DNA of 64,000 nucleotides from UBA4416 sp040387555 (GCA_040387555.1 JAZKDO010000003.1:248001-312000); one strand, 5' to 3'. Positions 27,433 through 36,735 are shown, counted from the stretch's first letter. Program-made: numbers and translations. Notes: a model not told the origin generated them from the letters alone.

Positions 27433-27651
27433 TTAACAACCCTCATTATTTTTTCGATTCAAATAATTTGAATACATCAAATCGAAATCCTGACGGTAAG
27501 TTTTATAGCGAATGTGATAGGGTAATTTCTGTTCGGAGCTATCAATTGTATACGAAGTTGGCGTTGGAATAACCGGTGAAATGCTTGACTCTTTTTTACA
27601 ACAGGCAAAGAATAAAATGATGCCTGTAAAAATTACATTTGATAGTTTCAT
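27433..27651 (-). CDS. Small predicted lipoprotein with Gly-Cys C-terminus
   Basis: 72 residues and the first gene of the envelope operon. Its signal sequence ends FFACCKKE, a lipobox-like site. The mature part is short, with a Pro/Ser/Thr linker and a Tyr/Arg-rich tail ending NNEGC. It has no recognised domain. It is divergent from the histidine kinase gene, with 135 bp between the two starts. Confidence 0.7.
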   Translation of the reverse strand: MKLSNVIFTGIILFFACCKKESSISPVIPTPTSYTIDSSEQKLPYHIRYKTYRQDFDLMYSNYLNRKNNEGC

Positions 27652-27786
27652 AATTAGGATATTTAATTTACGGTAAAGCTAATCCATATTTATCCTGTAT
27701 TTTGTTACTGACTAGTTATCGGGTTGTTAACGAGTTGTTAATGCGATTTAAAAGCCGGTAAAAATCCCTAATTTTGATACAACAAA

Positions 27787-29043
27787 ATGAAAGTTAAAAG
27801 AACGTACTTATTTATTGCCGTGTCATCGTTGGCCTTAGTCACCGTGTTAATCATTCAGGTGAATTGGATTTATGATACGGCTAATGTCAAGGAAACGATC
27901 TTTAATGAGAAAGCCAATATTGTACTTACTAAAACGGCTGATGCTCTTTCAAAAGATACATTAAGTGCCAATAGACTGGACAAGTCGATGGGAGGCAATG
28001 AGATCCGTAAAATTGATTCGTTGTTCAATCATTATATGAAGATCTACAATATTCAAATTAAATATTCTTTTGAATTAAAGCCTTTTGTTCCGAATTTTAA
28101 TAATAATGTTTTTCAAAACAAAGCAAGCATGAATCAGCAGGGATGTTATCAGACTTGTGTTGGCGAGGCACCGGATAAGAATAGAAAAGGGGTGTCGGCA
28201 AAAAATGGTATGGAGTTGAAATTAGTTTTCCCGGAAAAAGATGAGTTTATTATGGCAGAAATGGGTGTGCCCTTTATTTCTTCCATTATTTTGATTTTAA
28301 TAGTGTTGATTACTTTTTGGAGAACTGTTTTATCTTTAATGAAAGAAAAAGAAATATCAGAGCATACCACAGATTTTTTAAATAATATGACTCATGAGTT
28401 TAAAACACCATTAACTAATATCGCTTTGGCGGGAAGAATGATTTTAAAAGACTCTAATATTAAACAGGAGGAAAAGATAAAACACTACTCAGGAATCATT
28501 CTTGAAGAAAATGAAAAACTTCAGTTGCAAGTTGAACAAGTATTAAGCATGACCGCATTGGAGAGAGGAGAAATTCCATTAATTAAAAAGGAACTGGATA
28601 TGCACTCATTAATTAATGAAACTTTAAATCGCATGAGTGTTCAGATTGAGCATAAACAAGGGCTTCTTAAAACAAACTTCACAGCAAAGAATGTTAAGAT
28701 CAAAGGTGATAAAACACATATGGCTAATGCCATTTGTAATCTCCTTGATAATGCTATTAAGTATTCCATTAAGGAACCGGAACTATTGATTCAAACATTT
28801 AATAAGGAGGAGTATTTTTTACTGACGGTTTCTGATAATGGTATTGGAATTGAATCTGAATACCAGAAAAAGGTGTTCGATAAATTTTTTCGTGTTCCGA
28901 CTGGCGATGTGCATAATGTGAAGGGCTTTGGTTTGGGCTTAACTTATATTAAAAGTATTGTGGAGTTGCACGGAGGTTCGATTGAATTGCAGAGTGAGAA
29001 AGAAAAAGGAACCGTATTTATTATTCGACTACCATATGTCTAA
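27787..29043 (+). CDS. Sensor histidine kinase
   Basis: A membrane two-component sensor. Of its 418 residues, about 7-27 form the first membrane segment, 28-160 a periplasmic sensor with two Cys (C120, C124), and 162-180 the second membrane segment. The HisKA phosphoacceptor is H203 (MTHEFKTPLTN), and the ATPase domain has the N box (NLLDNAIKYS), G1 (DNGIGIE) and G2 (GFGLGLTYIK). All motifs are intact. The stop overlaps the start of the response regulator by 8 bp. It is divergent from the lipoprotein/TonB-C operon, which is a plausible target; what it senses is unknown. Confidence 0.95.
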   Translation: MKVKRTYLFIAVSSLALVTVLIIQVNWIYDTANVKETIFNEKANIVLTKTADALSKDTLSANRLDKSMGGNEIRKIDSLFNHYMKIYNIQIKYSFELKPFVPNFNNNVFQNKASMNQQGCYQTCVGEAPDKNRKGVSAKNGMELKLVFPEKDEFIMAEMGVPFISSIILILIVLITFWRTVLSLMKEKEISEHTTDFLNNMTHEFKTPLTNIALAGRMILKDSNIKQEEKIKHYSGIILEENEKLQLQVEQVLSMTALERGEIPLIKKELDMHSLINETLNRMSVQIEHKQGLLKTNFTAKNVKIKGDKTHMANAICNLLDNAIKYSIKEPELLIQTFNKEEYFLLTVSDNGIGIESEYQKKVFDKFFRVPTGDVHNVKGFGLGLTYIKSIVELHGGSIELQSEKEKGTVFIIRLPYV

Positions 29044-29749
29044 AGAAAAATACAGAATATTATTAGCAGAGGATGACCTTAATTTAGGCGTTCTGTTGTT
29101 GGATTATTTGGAAACAGAAGGGTTTAGTGTAAAGTTATGTAAAGATGGAGAACTTGCTTTTAAAGCCTTTCAGAGTGACACCTTTGATTTATGTTTATTG
29201 GACGTGATGATGCCGAAACTGGATGGATTTTCACTTGGAAAAAAAATAAAACAGCTACAGGAACATATTCCAATTATTTTTATTACCGCTAAATCTTTAA
29301 AGGAAGATAAGTTAAAAGGTTATGGATTAGGCGCTGATGATTACATTACGAAACCTTTTGATGAGGAGGAACTACTTTGGAAGATTCAGGCAATCGTGCG
29401 AAGAATCCCGGAACAAAACAAAAGTACAATAGCACCATTAGTTTCTATTGGAAAATATTCCTTTGATTTTCAAAATCAATGCTTAACCATAGATGGAAAA
29501 TCGAAACGAATTACTGAAAAGGAATCAGAAATTCTCTCATATTTGGTAAAACATACTAATCATGTTATCAAGCGCGAAGACCTGCTAAAAGAACTTTGGG
29601 GTGAAAATGATTATTTCATGGGACGAAGCCTTGATGTGTTTATGTCCAAAATTCGTAAGTACCTGAAAGAAGACGGCGATTTAAAAATTGAGAATGTGTT
29701 TGGCGTAGGTTTTATTTTTAATGTTCCTGAAAGAGAAACCCAGATTTAA
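29036..29749 (+). CDS. OmpR-family response regulator
   Basis: The DNA-binding partner of the kinase just upstream. From the ATG at 29036 it has 237 residues: a receiver domain with acidic pocket D13/D14, phosphoacceptor D56 (LLDVMMPKLDG) and K106 (ITKPFDEEE), then a winged-helix output domain (about 135-235; ITEKESEILSYLVKH, REDLLKELWG, SLDVFMSKIRKYL). The frame stays open upstream but that part overlaps the kinase out of frame; the ATG inside ATGTCTAA is the sensible start and gives tight coupling. A bidirectional terminator follows. Confidence 0.95.
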   Translation: MSKEKYRILLAEDDLNLGVLLLDYLETEGFSVKLCKDGELAFKAFQSDTFDLCLLDVMMPKLDGFSLGKKIKQLQEHIPIIFITAKSLKEDKLKGYGLGADDYITKPFDEEELLWKIQAIVRRIPEQNKSTIAPLVSIGKYSFDFQNQCLTIDGKSKRITEKESEILSYLVKHTNHVIKREDLLKELWGENDYFMGRSLDVFMSKIRKYLKEDGDLKIENVFGVGFIFNVPERETQI

Positions 29750-29761
29750 AAAGTCAATAAA

Positions 29762-29789
29762 AAAAGGAGAGACAATTTGCTCTCCTTTT
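29762..29789. terminator. Bidirectional terminator between convergent genes
   Basis: AAAAGGAGAG, an 8-nt loop, and CTCTCCTTTT. The A/T ends on both arms allow it to serve the response regulator on the plus strand and the TMTC-like gene on the minus strand. Confidence 0.8.
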
Positions 29790-29792
29790 CCT

Positions 29793-32078
29793 TTATTTAA
29801 AAATATTATTTTTTGCCGGTTGTGTTTGTGGCGGTGCTTGGGGCTGCGGTTGTTGAGGTTGCCCTTGAGAAGGAACAGTTACTGTCACAATAGTTGCCAA
29901 ACCCGCTTTAGCCTGAGGATGATCAGGTTTAATTTTTAAACACTGCTCCCAATAGAATTTCGCTTTATCATATTGTTTATTTTGATAATAAGCGCCACCT
30001 AAATTATAAAAGCCTTCTGGATTTAATTTATCCAGGATGATGGTTTTACGTAGTTCATAAATGGCACTGTCTAACTGGCCACGTTGCGCTTTTTGGTAAC
30101 CGCGGTTCAATAAGTCGTTATAAAATACGATATAATAGTTTTTTAAGTACGGATTATTAGGATATAAGTATTCAGCTTGTTTCCAATAGAACAAAGCGTC
30201 ACGGTCGCGATGTAATTTGTAACTTCCTAAACCTAAGTTTAAATAACCATTTACGTAACGAGGATGTAATTCAATAGCATGTTTTAAATACTTAATACCT
30301 TTTTCCAAAGATTCTTCACGCTTGGCTACAAAGTTTTTAGTGTCAGAAAGGTCAATATAACGAGCCCCTGCATTTCCTAAAACCAATACAGAGTTCGGAA
30401 CTGTTTCTACGTCCTTTAAAAAGAGTGTAATATCATTTTTCCAATCCCAGTTACGTTCCCATGTTTTGCACCCGTAAAGGAAAGTCATCACACCTAATAA
30501 AGTAAAGAAACCTACACGTTTGATCGTTAATGAGCCCGGTATTTTATCAACTCCTTTTAATATGATCCAGGCAAAAGCAATCACAAAACCAATTGTAGAG
30601 TGAAACAATAAACGTTCACCCATGGTTGCTCCAATGTCCATTAAAATGTTACCGATCATTAATAAGAAAGCAAAATAAACAGCAATAGCAAATCCTAACA
30701 GGTGTTTTTTTAAGATGAGTTTAAAACCTGCATATAATAAGCCAATATGAAGTACTAATGATACTAAAGTATCCCAGCTCGCAAAAGTCCGGAACTGAAT
30801 GGTGTTAAATGAATAATCAGAGGAAAGAGGATGAGGTACCCAGCAAAGACTAAAGTATTTTAACAACACGAATACTTTTGTTGCCCATTGTTCTTGTTGT
30901 GTAGCCAATAAATACGGGTTATTTAAAATCTCGGTATCTGGCACGCCTGGTTTTAATTTAACAGCCACTAAACGCATTCCTAAATAAAAGAGCATGATGA
31001 AAAAATGCCAGCTCATTAAAGTTGCAAATGGTTTTTTAATTTTTGTGCCTATAAGTCCAACACCTACAATTAAATAAACGAACGGAAATAGCCAATAAGA
31101 GGTTGTGGCTTTTTGTCCAGGCTGTATGTGTATATCGGAATTACGTTTTACCATGAGCATTAAGAGTGCGCAAATAAAGAAGGAGCCAAAGATGTACATA
31201 GCTTGTTTGAATTCTTTTGATTTAAAAAAAGTTTTAGGATCGAAGTCAATCTCGTCAAACACAAAAAAAGCAATAGGAATTAGCATCACTAAAACCACAG
31301 CATACTCTTTTGATAATAAAGCTAATAAGAAGTTGAAAGCTGCCCAGAAAAGAGTTTTTGTTTTTTTATCCTCCATGTATTTGAAGGAGAAGAGGAACGT
31401 GAGGGAAATAAAAATGAGTGAGAAGATCTCATCACGACTCTTTACATTAGCAATCGCTTCAGAGTGAATAGGATGCATTAAAAAAATCAGGGCGGCTAAG
31501 AATGCAAGGTCATGATTGGTTTTGAAAATATAATTGCGAAAGAATAGGTAAAGTAACATTACCCCGATAATGAAAGTAATAATGTTTACAAAATGCCTTA
31601 GAGAAGCACCTTTCACCTGGCAATCCACTTCATTGAATACGCCATCATCGTTAATGTCTTCTTCTACGTCGTTCACCTTATTTCCGTTAGTGTCCCAGCA
31701 TTGCTGAGGGTACAGGCCGTCTTTCGGGTAAGCGCCAATAAACTCCTGCTCAATAGCAAAGCTTACTACAGATAAAGGACGATAACGACCTCCGGCTAAT
31801 TGATCGGTTGCATTCATACGGCGGTAGAAACTCTCATAAGCATCCTTCGTCATGATATCCTTAATGCCTTTGATTCCTTTTATTACGTGATCATTCTGAT
31901 GAATGATGATCCCGTCATCTAACGCGTATTCATTATGTAAGGAAGTTAAATTAAAGATTAAGCCAAGGAGTATAATTACAATGAAAGGTGCAGTTTGGTT
32001 TTTAAACGGAAAAAAATGAAAGGTATTCTTTAACTCTTTGAAAGTTGGTTGTTTTGGACTCGCCGTTTGTTTTGCCAT
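29793..32078 (-). CDS. TMTC-like multi-membrane glycosyltransferase with C-terminal TPRs
   Basis: 761 residues from the ATG at 32078; a TTG 24 bp upstream is a weaker start. The protein has about ten to twelve membrane segments. A DD-type motif follows the first segment (EYALDDGIII), and the signature LMHPIHSEAIANVKSRDE resembles the TMTC/O-mannosyltransferase-related GT-C family. The C-terminal 200 residues hold TPR units (YVNGYLNLGLGSYKLHRD, PEGFYNLGGAYYQNKQYDKA) and end in a Pro/Gln-rich tail. A role in glycosylating exported proteins is plausible and would suit a T9SS organism, but the substrate is not known. Confidence 0.85.
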   Translation of the reverse strand: MAKQTASPKQPTFKELKNTFHFFPFKNQTAPFIVIILLGLIFNLTSLHNEYALDDGIIIHQNDHVIKGIKGIKDIMTKDAYESFYRRMNATDQLAGGRYRPLSVVSFAIEQEFIGAYPKDGLYPQQCWDTNGNKVNDVEEDINDDGVFNEVDCQVKGASLRHFVNIITFIIGVMLLYLFFRNYIFKTNHDLAFLAALIFLMHPIHSEAIANVKSRDEIFSLIFISLTFLFSFKYMEDKKTKTLFWAAFNFLLALLSKEYAVVLVMLIPIAFFVFDEIDFDPKTFFKSKEFKQAMYIFGSFFICALLMLMVKRNSDIHIQPGQKATTSYWLFPFVYLIVGVGLIGTKIKKPFATLMSWHFFIMLFYLGMRLVAVKLKPGVPDTEILNNPYLLATQQEQWATKVFVLLKYFSLCWVPHPLSSDYSFNTIQFRTFASWDTLVSLVLHIGLLYAGFKLILKKHLLGFAIAVYFAFLLMIGNILMDIGATMGERLLFHSTIGFVIAFAWIILKGVDKIPGSLTIKRVGFFTLLGVMTFLYGCKTWERNWDWKNDITLFLKDVETVPNSVLVLGNAGARYIDLSDTKNFVAKREESLEKGIKYLKHAIELHPRYVNGYLNLGLGSYKLHRDRDALFYWKQAEYLYPNNPYLKNYYIVFYNDLLNRGYQKAQRGQLDSAIYELRKTIILDKLNPEGFYNLGGAYYQNKQYDKAKFYWEQCLKIKPDHPQAKAGLATIVTVTVPSQGQPQQPQPQAPPQTQPAKNNIFK

Positions 32079-32425
32079 AAAAAATAAGGTGTTAGTATGC
32101 AAATATACCCAAAAAACTAAATCCTCCTAGACCCCCAATAAAATATGTTGTTAACCCAGAAATCAACAATTATTTACCACTAAAAAGAGGGGACAAAATA
32201 TATGATTTATATGGAAGTTTTGGGGATTGAAACCATATTTGATTGACGCAAAAAGGAATCAATTTTAAGATAAATTAACAGATGAAACGAACTGAATTTA
32301 ACAAAAAAGGACTGAGTGTTTTGACTTCGATTTGTGTCAAAGGTTGTCAATTCAAAGCAGGCTCAAACTTAACACTTTTGACTTAATATAGAGTCTTTTA
32401 AAACAGTAAACCAAGATAACAGCAA
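32079..32425. other. Gene-poor left edge of the accessory island
   Basis: No convincing gene. A 34-codon open frame (32282-32386, starting MKRTEFNKK) is too short and has no recognised start signals. No tRNA, integrase or clear direct repeat marks the island edge here. Confidence 0.5.
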
Positions 32426-32635
32426 ATGGAAAGCACAGAACTAATACCCCCACACAGGGCATCTAAAATCGATTCGATGCTATACAAAGATGTTCAGATT
32501 TATTTTGTAGTGGCTATGATGATGAAATCTGAATCTGGAGAATACATTCCATTATACCAGCAAGTATCAAAAGAGGAATATGATTCGCATGATGCAACTA
32601 CTCAAAATATACCTTTTTTTATTAATACTCATTAA
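32426..32635 (+). CDS. Small hypothetical protein
   Basis: 69 residues without signal peptide or recognised domain (starts MESTELIPPHRASK). It contains a Tyr/Met-rich middle and is followed 13 bp later by another short gene, suggesting a two-gene unit. Codon use is AT-rich like its surroundings. Whether it is translated is uncertain. Confidence 0.5.
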   Translation: MESTELIPPHRASKIDSMLYKDVQIYFVVAMMMKSESGEYIPLYQQVSKEEYDSHDATTQNIPFFINTH

Positions 32636-32648
32636 AACCACTATATTT

Positions 32649-33002
32649 ATGCCATTAATAACAGTTCCTTTTATATCCGATAGCGGTAAAGTTGATTATT
32701 TCATATGCGGATGTACAAATGAAGAACAAGAGAAATTTATGAATAGAACTGACGAAATTAATTCACATTATATACCAACTTCATTTTTTACAAAGTATAT
32801 AACAGACCTACATCGCACGATTGATGAGGTTGATAAATTTACTGAGTATGCGGTAGAAGAATTAAATGGGTTTAAATACACTTGGAAAGGGAGTAATGTG
32901 CTAACATTAGTAATGGTTCGAAAAGTTTTGCATGGTTATGATTTGTCTTTCGATGAATTTATTGATGCGTATGCTTCATATCTAAAATCCGTGAATTTCT
33001 AA
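32649..33002 (+). CDS. Small hypothetical protein
   Basis: 117 residues from the ATG at 32649 (MPLITVPFISDSGKVDYFIC). The open frame extends back to 32580, but that part reads as an out-of-frame copy of the preceding gene, so the internal ATG is preferred. The sequence is acidic and probably helical at the C-terminus (VMVRKVLHGYDLSFDEFIDA). It has one CGC Cys pair. The function is unrecognised. Confidence 0.55.
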   Translation: MPLITVPFISDSGKVDYFICGCTNEEQEKFMNRTDEINSHYIPTSFFTKYITDLHRTIDEVDKFTEYAVEELNGFKYTWKGSNVLTLVMVRKVLHGYDLSFDEFIDAYASYLKSVNF

Positions 33003-33112
33003 ATTGATAATTGTTTTAATATACAAATGGGAGTTTAAAAAATTGAAAAAACTGTTAATCAATGGCATGTTTGTTTAGCCCGTCATATACTATAAAACGT
33101 TCAGCATCTATT

Positions 33113-33955
33113 TTAGATTTTGTTTTTATATTCATCTGGTAAATCCTTAAACATTCGAAGGCTACGGGGTTCTCTTCTTTCTAATATACTAGGTATACGT
33201 TCTTCAATATTCCCTTTCCGTCCATCTTCATTATTTAATTCACGACCATGTTTTACATCTATTGTAGTCATTATATTCACGCACAAAGAACCTTTTTCAA
33301 TTTTAGTCTCTTTTTCAATTTTTTGGAGTTCTTTATAGGCAGTTTTTTGAAAACCGTAGTTGTCAAAAGTCTCAATTGTAGCTTGCGGAAACTTACTTTT
33401 TAATGTGATAAGTGAAGTTTCTATCATTTTTAAAATTGCGTTACCAAATTCAATCGCTTGCTCTTTTGTGGGAATATATCCTTTGTGAATCACTGAATTA
33501 CGGAAGGGAACGTCTTTATTCGAATTGAGTAGGATTGGTTCTTCCCCAAAAGCTTGAGTATATAATGCAATATACGCCCCAAGCTGCCTTTCAGATTGAT
33601 TCGCAATATTTTTCCACGTTTTATCAATAATAGCAAAATCTACATTAGAATTTCTTAATATTGTTTTAATAGCAAATTCAAAATATCTTTCCATAGAAGC
33701 TGTCAAAGATGAAACAGACTCTCTATAATATCCATCAGCAATAGCATTTATTCCATATTCAAAAAGTATTTCAAAATCCATGTTGTCAATAATGGTGTAA
33801 GATTTATGCCCCTTATTACAGGTTACTTCATATAAACCTGTGTTATTGACTTGTTCAAATGGTGTTGGTATTGATTGTCCTTCATTTATTTCTCCTGTGC
33901 CAGAATTAATTTGCTCCATAATACATTCATAGCATCCTAGGTCTAATAACATCAT
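33113..33955 (-). CDS. HEPN-motif protein with N-terminal Cys/His cluster
   Basis: 280 residues. The N-terminus has a possible zinc site (CYEC near 8-11, CNKGH near 46-50). Residues about 65-190 form a helical domain with the Rx4H motif R152-N-S-V-I-H157, the hallmark of HEPN domains, many of which are RNases in defence and toxin systems. The rest is Lys/Glu-rich. It lies 26 bp after the membrane coiled-coil gene at 33982-34995, so the two are probably one operon, possibly a membrane sensor with an RNase effector. The HEPN assignment rests on the motif and helical pattern; RNase activity is inference. Confidence 0.7.
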   Translation of the reverse strand: MMLLDLGCYECIMEQINSGTGEINEGQSIPTPFEQVNNTGLYEVTCNKGHKSYTIIDNMDFEILFEYGINAIADGYYRESVSSLTASMERYFEFAIKTILRNSNVDFAIIDKTWKNIANQSERQLGAYIALYTQAFGEEPILLNSNKDVPFRNSVIHKGYIPTKEQAIEFGNAILKMIETSLITLKSKFPQATIETFDNYGFQKTAYKELQKIEKETKIEKGSLCVNIMTTIDVKHGRELNNEDGRKGNIEERIPSILERREPRSLRMFKDLPDEYKNKI

Positions 33956-33981
33956 TGTCGATTTTTTTAAGAGTACCCTTT

Positions 33982-34995
33982 CTATAATAGAATTCTCTTA
34001 TCTGTTTTAACATATTTAGCCTTATTTTCTCCTTTTGTACCTTCAACACCAACTAAAGTATTTTCATCTGTCATAATTAAGGCAAGTGGCAACTTGCTTA
34101 TTTTTGGTGTGTTTTTTTCAAATAGAATAACACCACTTTCAGTAATTTTCACATTGGTTATTCGAATACTTCCATGAGAAGAATACATTACCTTTTCTTT
34201 TGAATTATATCTAATGCTTTCTATTTTTTTATCGTTTAAGTAAAAGTCCCAAACAACAGATTCACGGAATATTTTCCCTAAATCATCTGAATCTATGTGA
34301 ATTGAATTTGAATTTGTACGTAATTTTTCATTTCTTTCAAGTTCTATCTTCGTTTTGTCACGTTCAGCCGTAACTAATTCATATTGTCTTTCCATTGCAT
34401 TGAATTTATTTACCGCTTCATTTAATTTATTTTGTAAGTCATTGGTTTGAGCTATACCTGAATTTAAATTCATCGCCAAATCGCTTTTCTTATTTTTTAA
34501 ATCCTCTATTTCCTCTTTGTTAGAAATAATTGTTTTTAAATCTTTATCAGTTTGGTCTTTCATATCAATTAACTCACTTTGTTTTTCCCTAAGCTCCTTA
34601 AAATATTGATTACTAGATTTCTCAAATTTTTCTAATTCTGTTCTATATACATATTTGCTGTTGTCATGTCTGCCCATTAGATATAATGGTAGTTTCGTTC
34701 CAATAAATAGTTTCATTAATTGGGAAGCAACCCCTATAACATAGAATCCAAATAAAGAAATAAAGGCGAAACCTATTGGCATCCAAAGTAAAGTGCAACT
34801 ATCTTTAGAAGAAAGATAAAATTTGAGGTCAAGTAATTTCAGATTCAGGCTGTAATTTGCATTAAAGTTAAATATCATATACACTAGTTCCCAGTTATTA
34901 ATTAGCCATACTATGACAAATGATAATATCAAAGGATTTCTAAACCTGTTATCTAAATCCTCAACTGTTTGGTTAAACCACTCTTTAATTCCCAT
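33982..34995 (-). CDS. Two-segment membrane protein with long coiled coil (paralogue A)
   Basis: 337 residues of unknown family. Two membrane segments (about 20-42 and 72-98) are followed by a coiled coil (about 115-230) and a beta-rich C-terminal domain (about 235-337). It is a paralogue of the protein at 35341-36303: both carry RNPLILSF at exactly residues 19-26, followed by a W-rich helix, a second membrane segment and the same overall plan. The two genes are divergent, with 345 bp between starts. It is followed by the HEPN gene. Both ends probably face the cytoplasm. Confidence 0.75.
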   Translation of the reverse strand: MGIKEWFNQTVEDLDNRFRNPLILSFVIVWLINNWELVYMIFNFNANYSLNLKLLDLKFYLSSKDSCTLLWMPIGFAFISLFGFYVIGVASQLMKLFIGTKLPLYLMGRHDNSKYVYRTELEKFEKSSNQYFKELREKQSELIDMKDQTDKDLKTIISNKEEIEDLKNKKSDLAMNLNSGIAQTNDLQNKLNEAVNKFNAMERQYELVTAERDKTKIELERNEKLRTNSNSIHIDSDDLGKIFRESVVWDFYLNDKKIESIRYNSKEKVMYSSHGSIRITNVKITESGVILFEKNTPKISKLPLALIMTDENTLVGVEGTKGENKAKYVKTDKRILL

Positions 34996-35093
34996 ATAAT
35001 CTATAAATTAATATACAAAGGAACAGTAATCACTTTTGCTGACCTAGTAAATTTTTAATTACAAATTAACATCACACCTTACTTCTCTCAAAA

Positions 35094-35113
35094 AATAGGT
35101 ATTTATACCTATT
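35094..35113. promoter_or_regulatory. Palindromic operator-like site A (GTATTTATAC class)
   Basis: AATAGGTATTTATACCTATT is a perfect 9-bp inverted repeat around TT, in the divergent intergenic region of the two paralogues (98 bp from the minus gene, 227 bp from the plus gene). ACATTTAC, which resembles a -7 box, starts about 20 bp to its right. Related sites occur at 38373 and 46183. Confidence 0.55.
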
Positions 35114-35235
35114 ATAAAAAACATTTTTAGTCACATTTACATCTTCAAATGCTTAATTTTAGGAAATGTTACCTCCATTCATACAATATAGCTTTAAAAG
35201 CTCTCTAAAGAGGTTTTTTACCAAATTGGGTATAA

Positions 35236-35286
35236 TCTTCTTCACTCATCCAAGTAAATGGGCATGGGAATTCACGAAATTGAAAG
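35236..35286 (+). repeat. Degenerate island repeat, copy 1
   Basis: Core TCATCCAAGTAAATGGGCAT followed by GGGAATTCACGAAATTGAAAG. It aligns to 36769-36815 and 40033-40076 over about 45 bases with roughly 65-75% matches by eye. It lies 54 bp before the start of the paralogue B gene. Confidence 0.5.
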
Positions 35287-35340
35287 ACAATCGCTTTAAT
35301 AATTTAGAATAAAGCCTTTTTAAGGAATAAAATTAGGGAT

Positions 35341-36303
35341 ATGAATTTAAAAGAGACATGGGATGAGTTGACGAATGATTTTAAGGGAAGAATTAGAAAT
35401 CCTTTAATACTATCGTTTATTCTTGTATGGATATTTACCCATTGGGCATTTCTATATAGGTTTTTGAATAGTGGAGATTGTGAGACATTAAGTATTAAAA
35501 TTTATAATCTTCAAAAATATCTTAATAAAAATGGTTTTGAGGGTATGATTTTGACGCCGTTATTTAAATCATTTGTAGCTCTTTTTTCATTTTATATTAT
35601 TGGCACAATAGCTGAATTTATTAAAATTTTAGTAGGAAAGAGATTTCAGATATTTATCATAAGATTAGTTGACAAAGGAAGATTTGTTTTAAAGACTGAA
35701 CTTAAATCTTTAGAAAATAAACTAAAACAGAGTGAAATTGAAAATAAGAACCTTGAAATTAGAGTTGGCGAGTTGACAGAATTTAAAAATACTGCTGATA
35801 AAAAAATAAGTGAGGCAGAATCAAAATTGGATATCTCCATTAGGGATAAATTGAAAATCCAAAAGAATATTGATTATAATTTAAAATTTAGAGAAGAGAT
35901 AGAGGCTGCACTTGTTCATTTACTTTATTTAAAAATGGAAAATAAACCACGAAATTTCGGTCATCGAAGTGAATTTATCACTAATAAATTAGATTTTCTT
36001 GAAGGCGATTGGAATGTTCAAACTTCTACCGTTTATCAAACGGAATTAAATTCATATGAGCGATTAATAATAAGTAGTGATGTCGTGTACAATTCTAATG
36101 GAAATAAATTAAGCGATGTTGTAAATAAAAAGTATGATTTGATAAATAAATTTGTTTCATTTTCATTTAAGCATCAGATATCGCCATACAATTATTTGAT
36201 GATTAAAATTAACAATAACAATTTAATCGGATTTGATGAAGATGGCTTTGTGAGATTCGTAAGGGCTGATGAGAAAAATACTTATTCTGCAAGTTCAAAT
36301 TAA
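35341..36303 (+). CDS. Two-segment membrane protein with coiled coil (paralogue B)
   Basis: 320 residues, with the same layout as the protein encoded divergently at 33982-34995: an amphipathic start, RNPLILSF at residues 19-26, two membrane segments (about 20-42 and 78-100), a coiled coil (about 115-185) and a C-terminal beta domain whose end (NNNLIGFDEDGFVRFVRADE) parallels the TDENTLVGVEGTKG region of paralogue A. I do not recognise the family. The pair could form a hetero-oligomer at the inner membrane. Confidence 0.75.
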   Translation: MNLKETWDELTNDFKGRIRNPLILSFILVWIFTHWAFLYRFLNSGDCETLSIKIYNLQKYLNKNGFEGMILTPLFKSFVALFSFYIIGTIAEFIKILVGKRFQIFIIRLVDKGRFVLKTELKSLENKLKQSEIENKNLEIRVGELTEFKNTADKKISEAESKLDISIRDKLKIQKNIDYNLKFREEIEAALVHLLYLKMENKPRNFGHRSEFITNKLDFLEGDWNVQTSTVYQTELNSYERLIISSDVVYNSNGNKLSDVVNKKYDLINKFVSFSFKHQISPYNYLMIKINNNNLIGFDEDGFVRFVRADEKNTYSASSN

Positions 36304-36480
36304 AGGTTATAGGAGCCAGAAACAAGCTAATTTATACCCACCTGATTTAGGTAATCAATAGATTTTTTGAAATCTAACCAAAACATTGATTCTGCATGAT
36401 GAAAATGGTGGGCGGATTTAGTGCTATTAAAAAAAACATTTCTGTTTCTAAATTCATATTAAAAGTAATAAATTTGTTTC

Positions 36481-36735
36481 ATGACCCAAAGGGTGTTCAA
36501 TAGTTTGGATTTAAATCAAAGGCTGTATTTGATAGTCAACAGCGGGGAGTTTATTTCTGAGATTGTATATTATGGATATAGGATAAGGTTGTATATTGTG
36601 AATTCTCTTTATGTAGAAGTATTCCGAAATGTCCATTCAAATGATATTGAACTGGTAGAAGTCCTTGAACCCGAAGAAGGCAGATTGCAATTATATGCAA
36701 AGGATATTGATATTTCTGAGCTGCTGGAAAACTAA
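36481..36735 (+). CDS. Small conserved accessory protein of Bacteroidota
   Basis: 84 residues, cytoplasmic, beta-rich. Its pattern (GEFISEIVYYGYRIRLYIV, YVEVFRNVHSNDIELVEVLE) resembles a small family I have seen scattered in Bacteroidota accessory regions, without known function. It stands alone between the paralogue B gene and a convergent membrane-protein operon. Confidence 0.65.
   Translation: MTQRVFNSLDLNQRLYLIVNSGEFISEIVYYGYRIRLYIVNSLYVEVFRNVHSNDIELVEVLEPEEGRLQLYAKDIDISELLEN

Noticed and set aside
28958..29035. Longer form of the response regulator starting inside the kinase gene
   Set aside because: The extra 26 residues are the kinase C-terminus read in another frame; the receiver domain begins just after the ATG at 29036.
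32282..32386. 34-codon open frame at the left island edge
   Set aside because: Too short, no promoter or coding signature, and no neighbour it would be coupled to.
32580..32648. Upstream extension of the 117-residue gene, hydrophobic MIRMMQLLKIYLFLLILIK
   Set aside because: It is the preceding gene read in another frame; the ATG at 32649, 13 bp after that gene's stop, is a better start.
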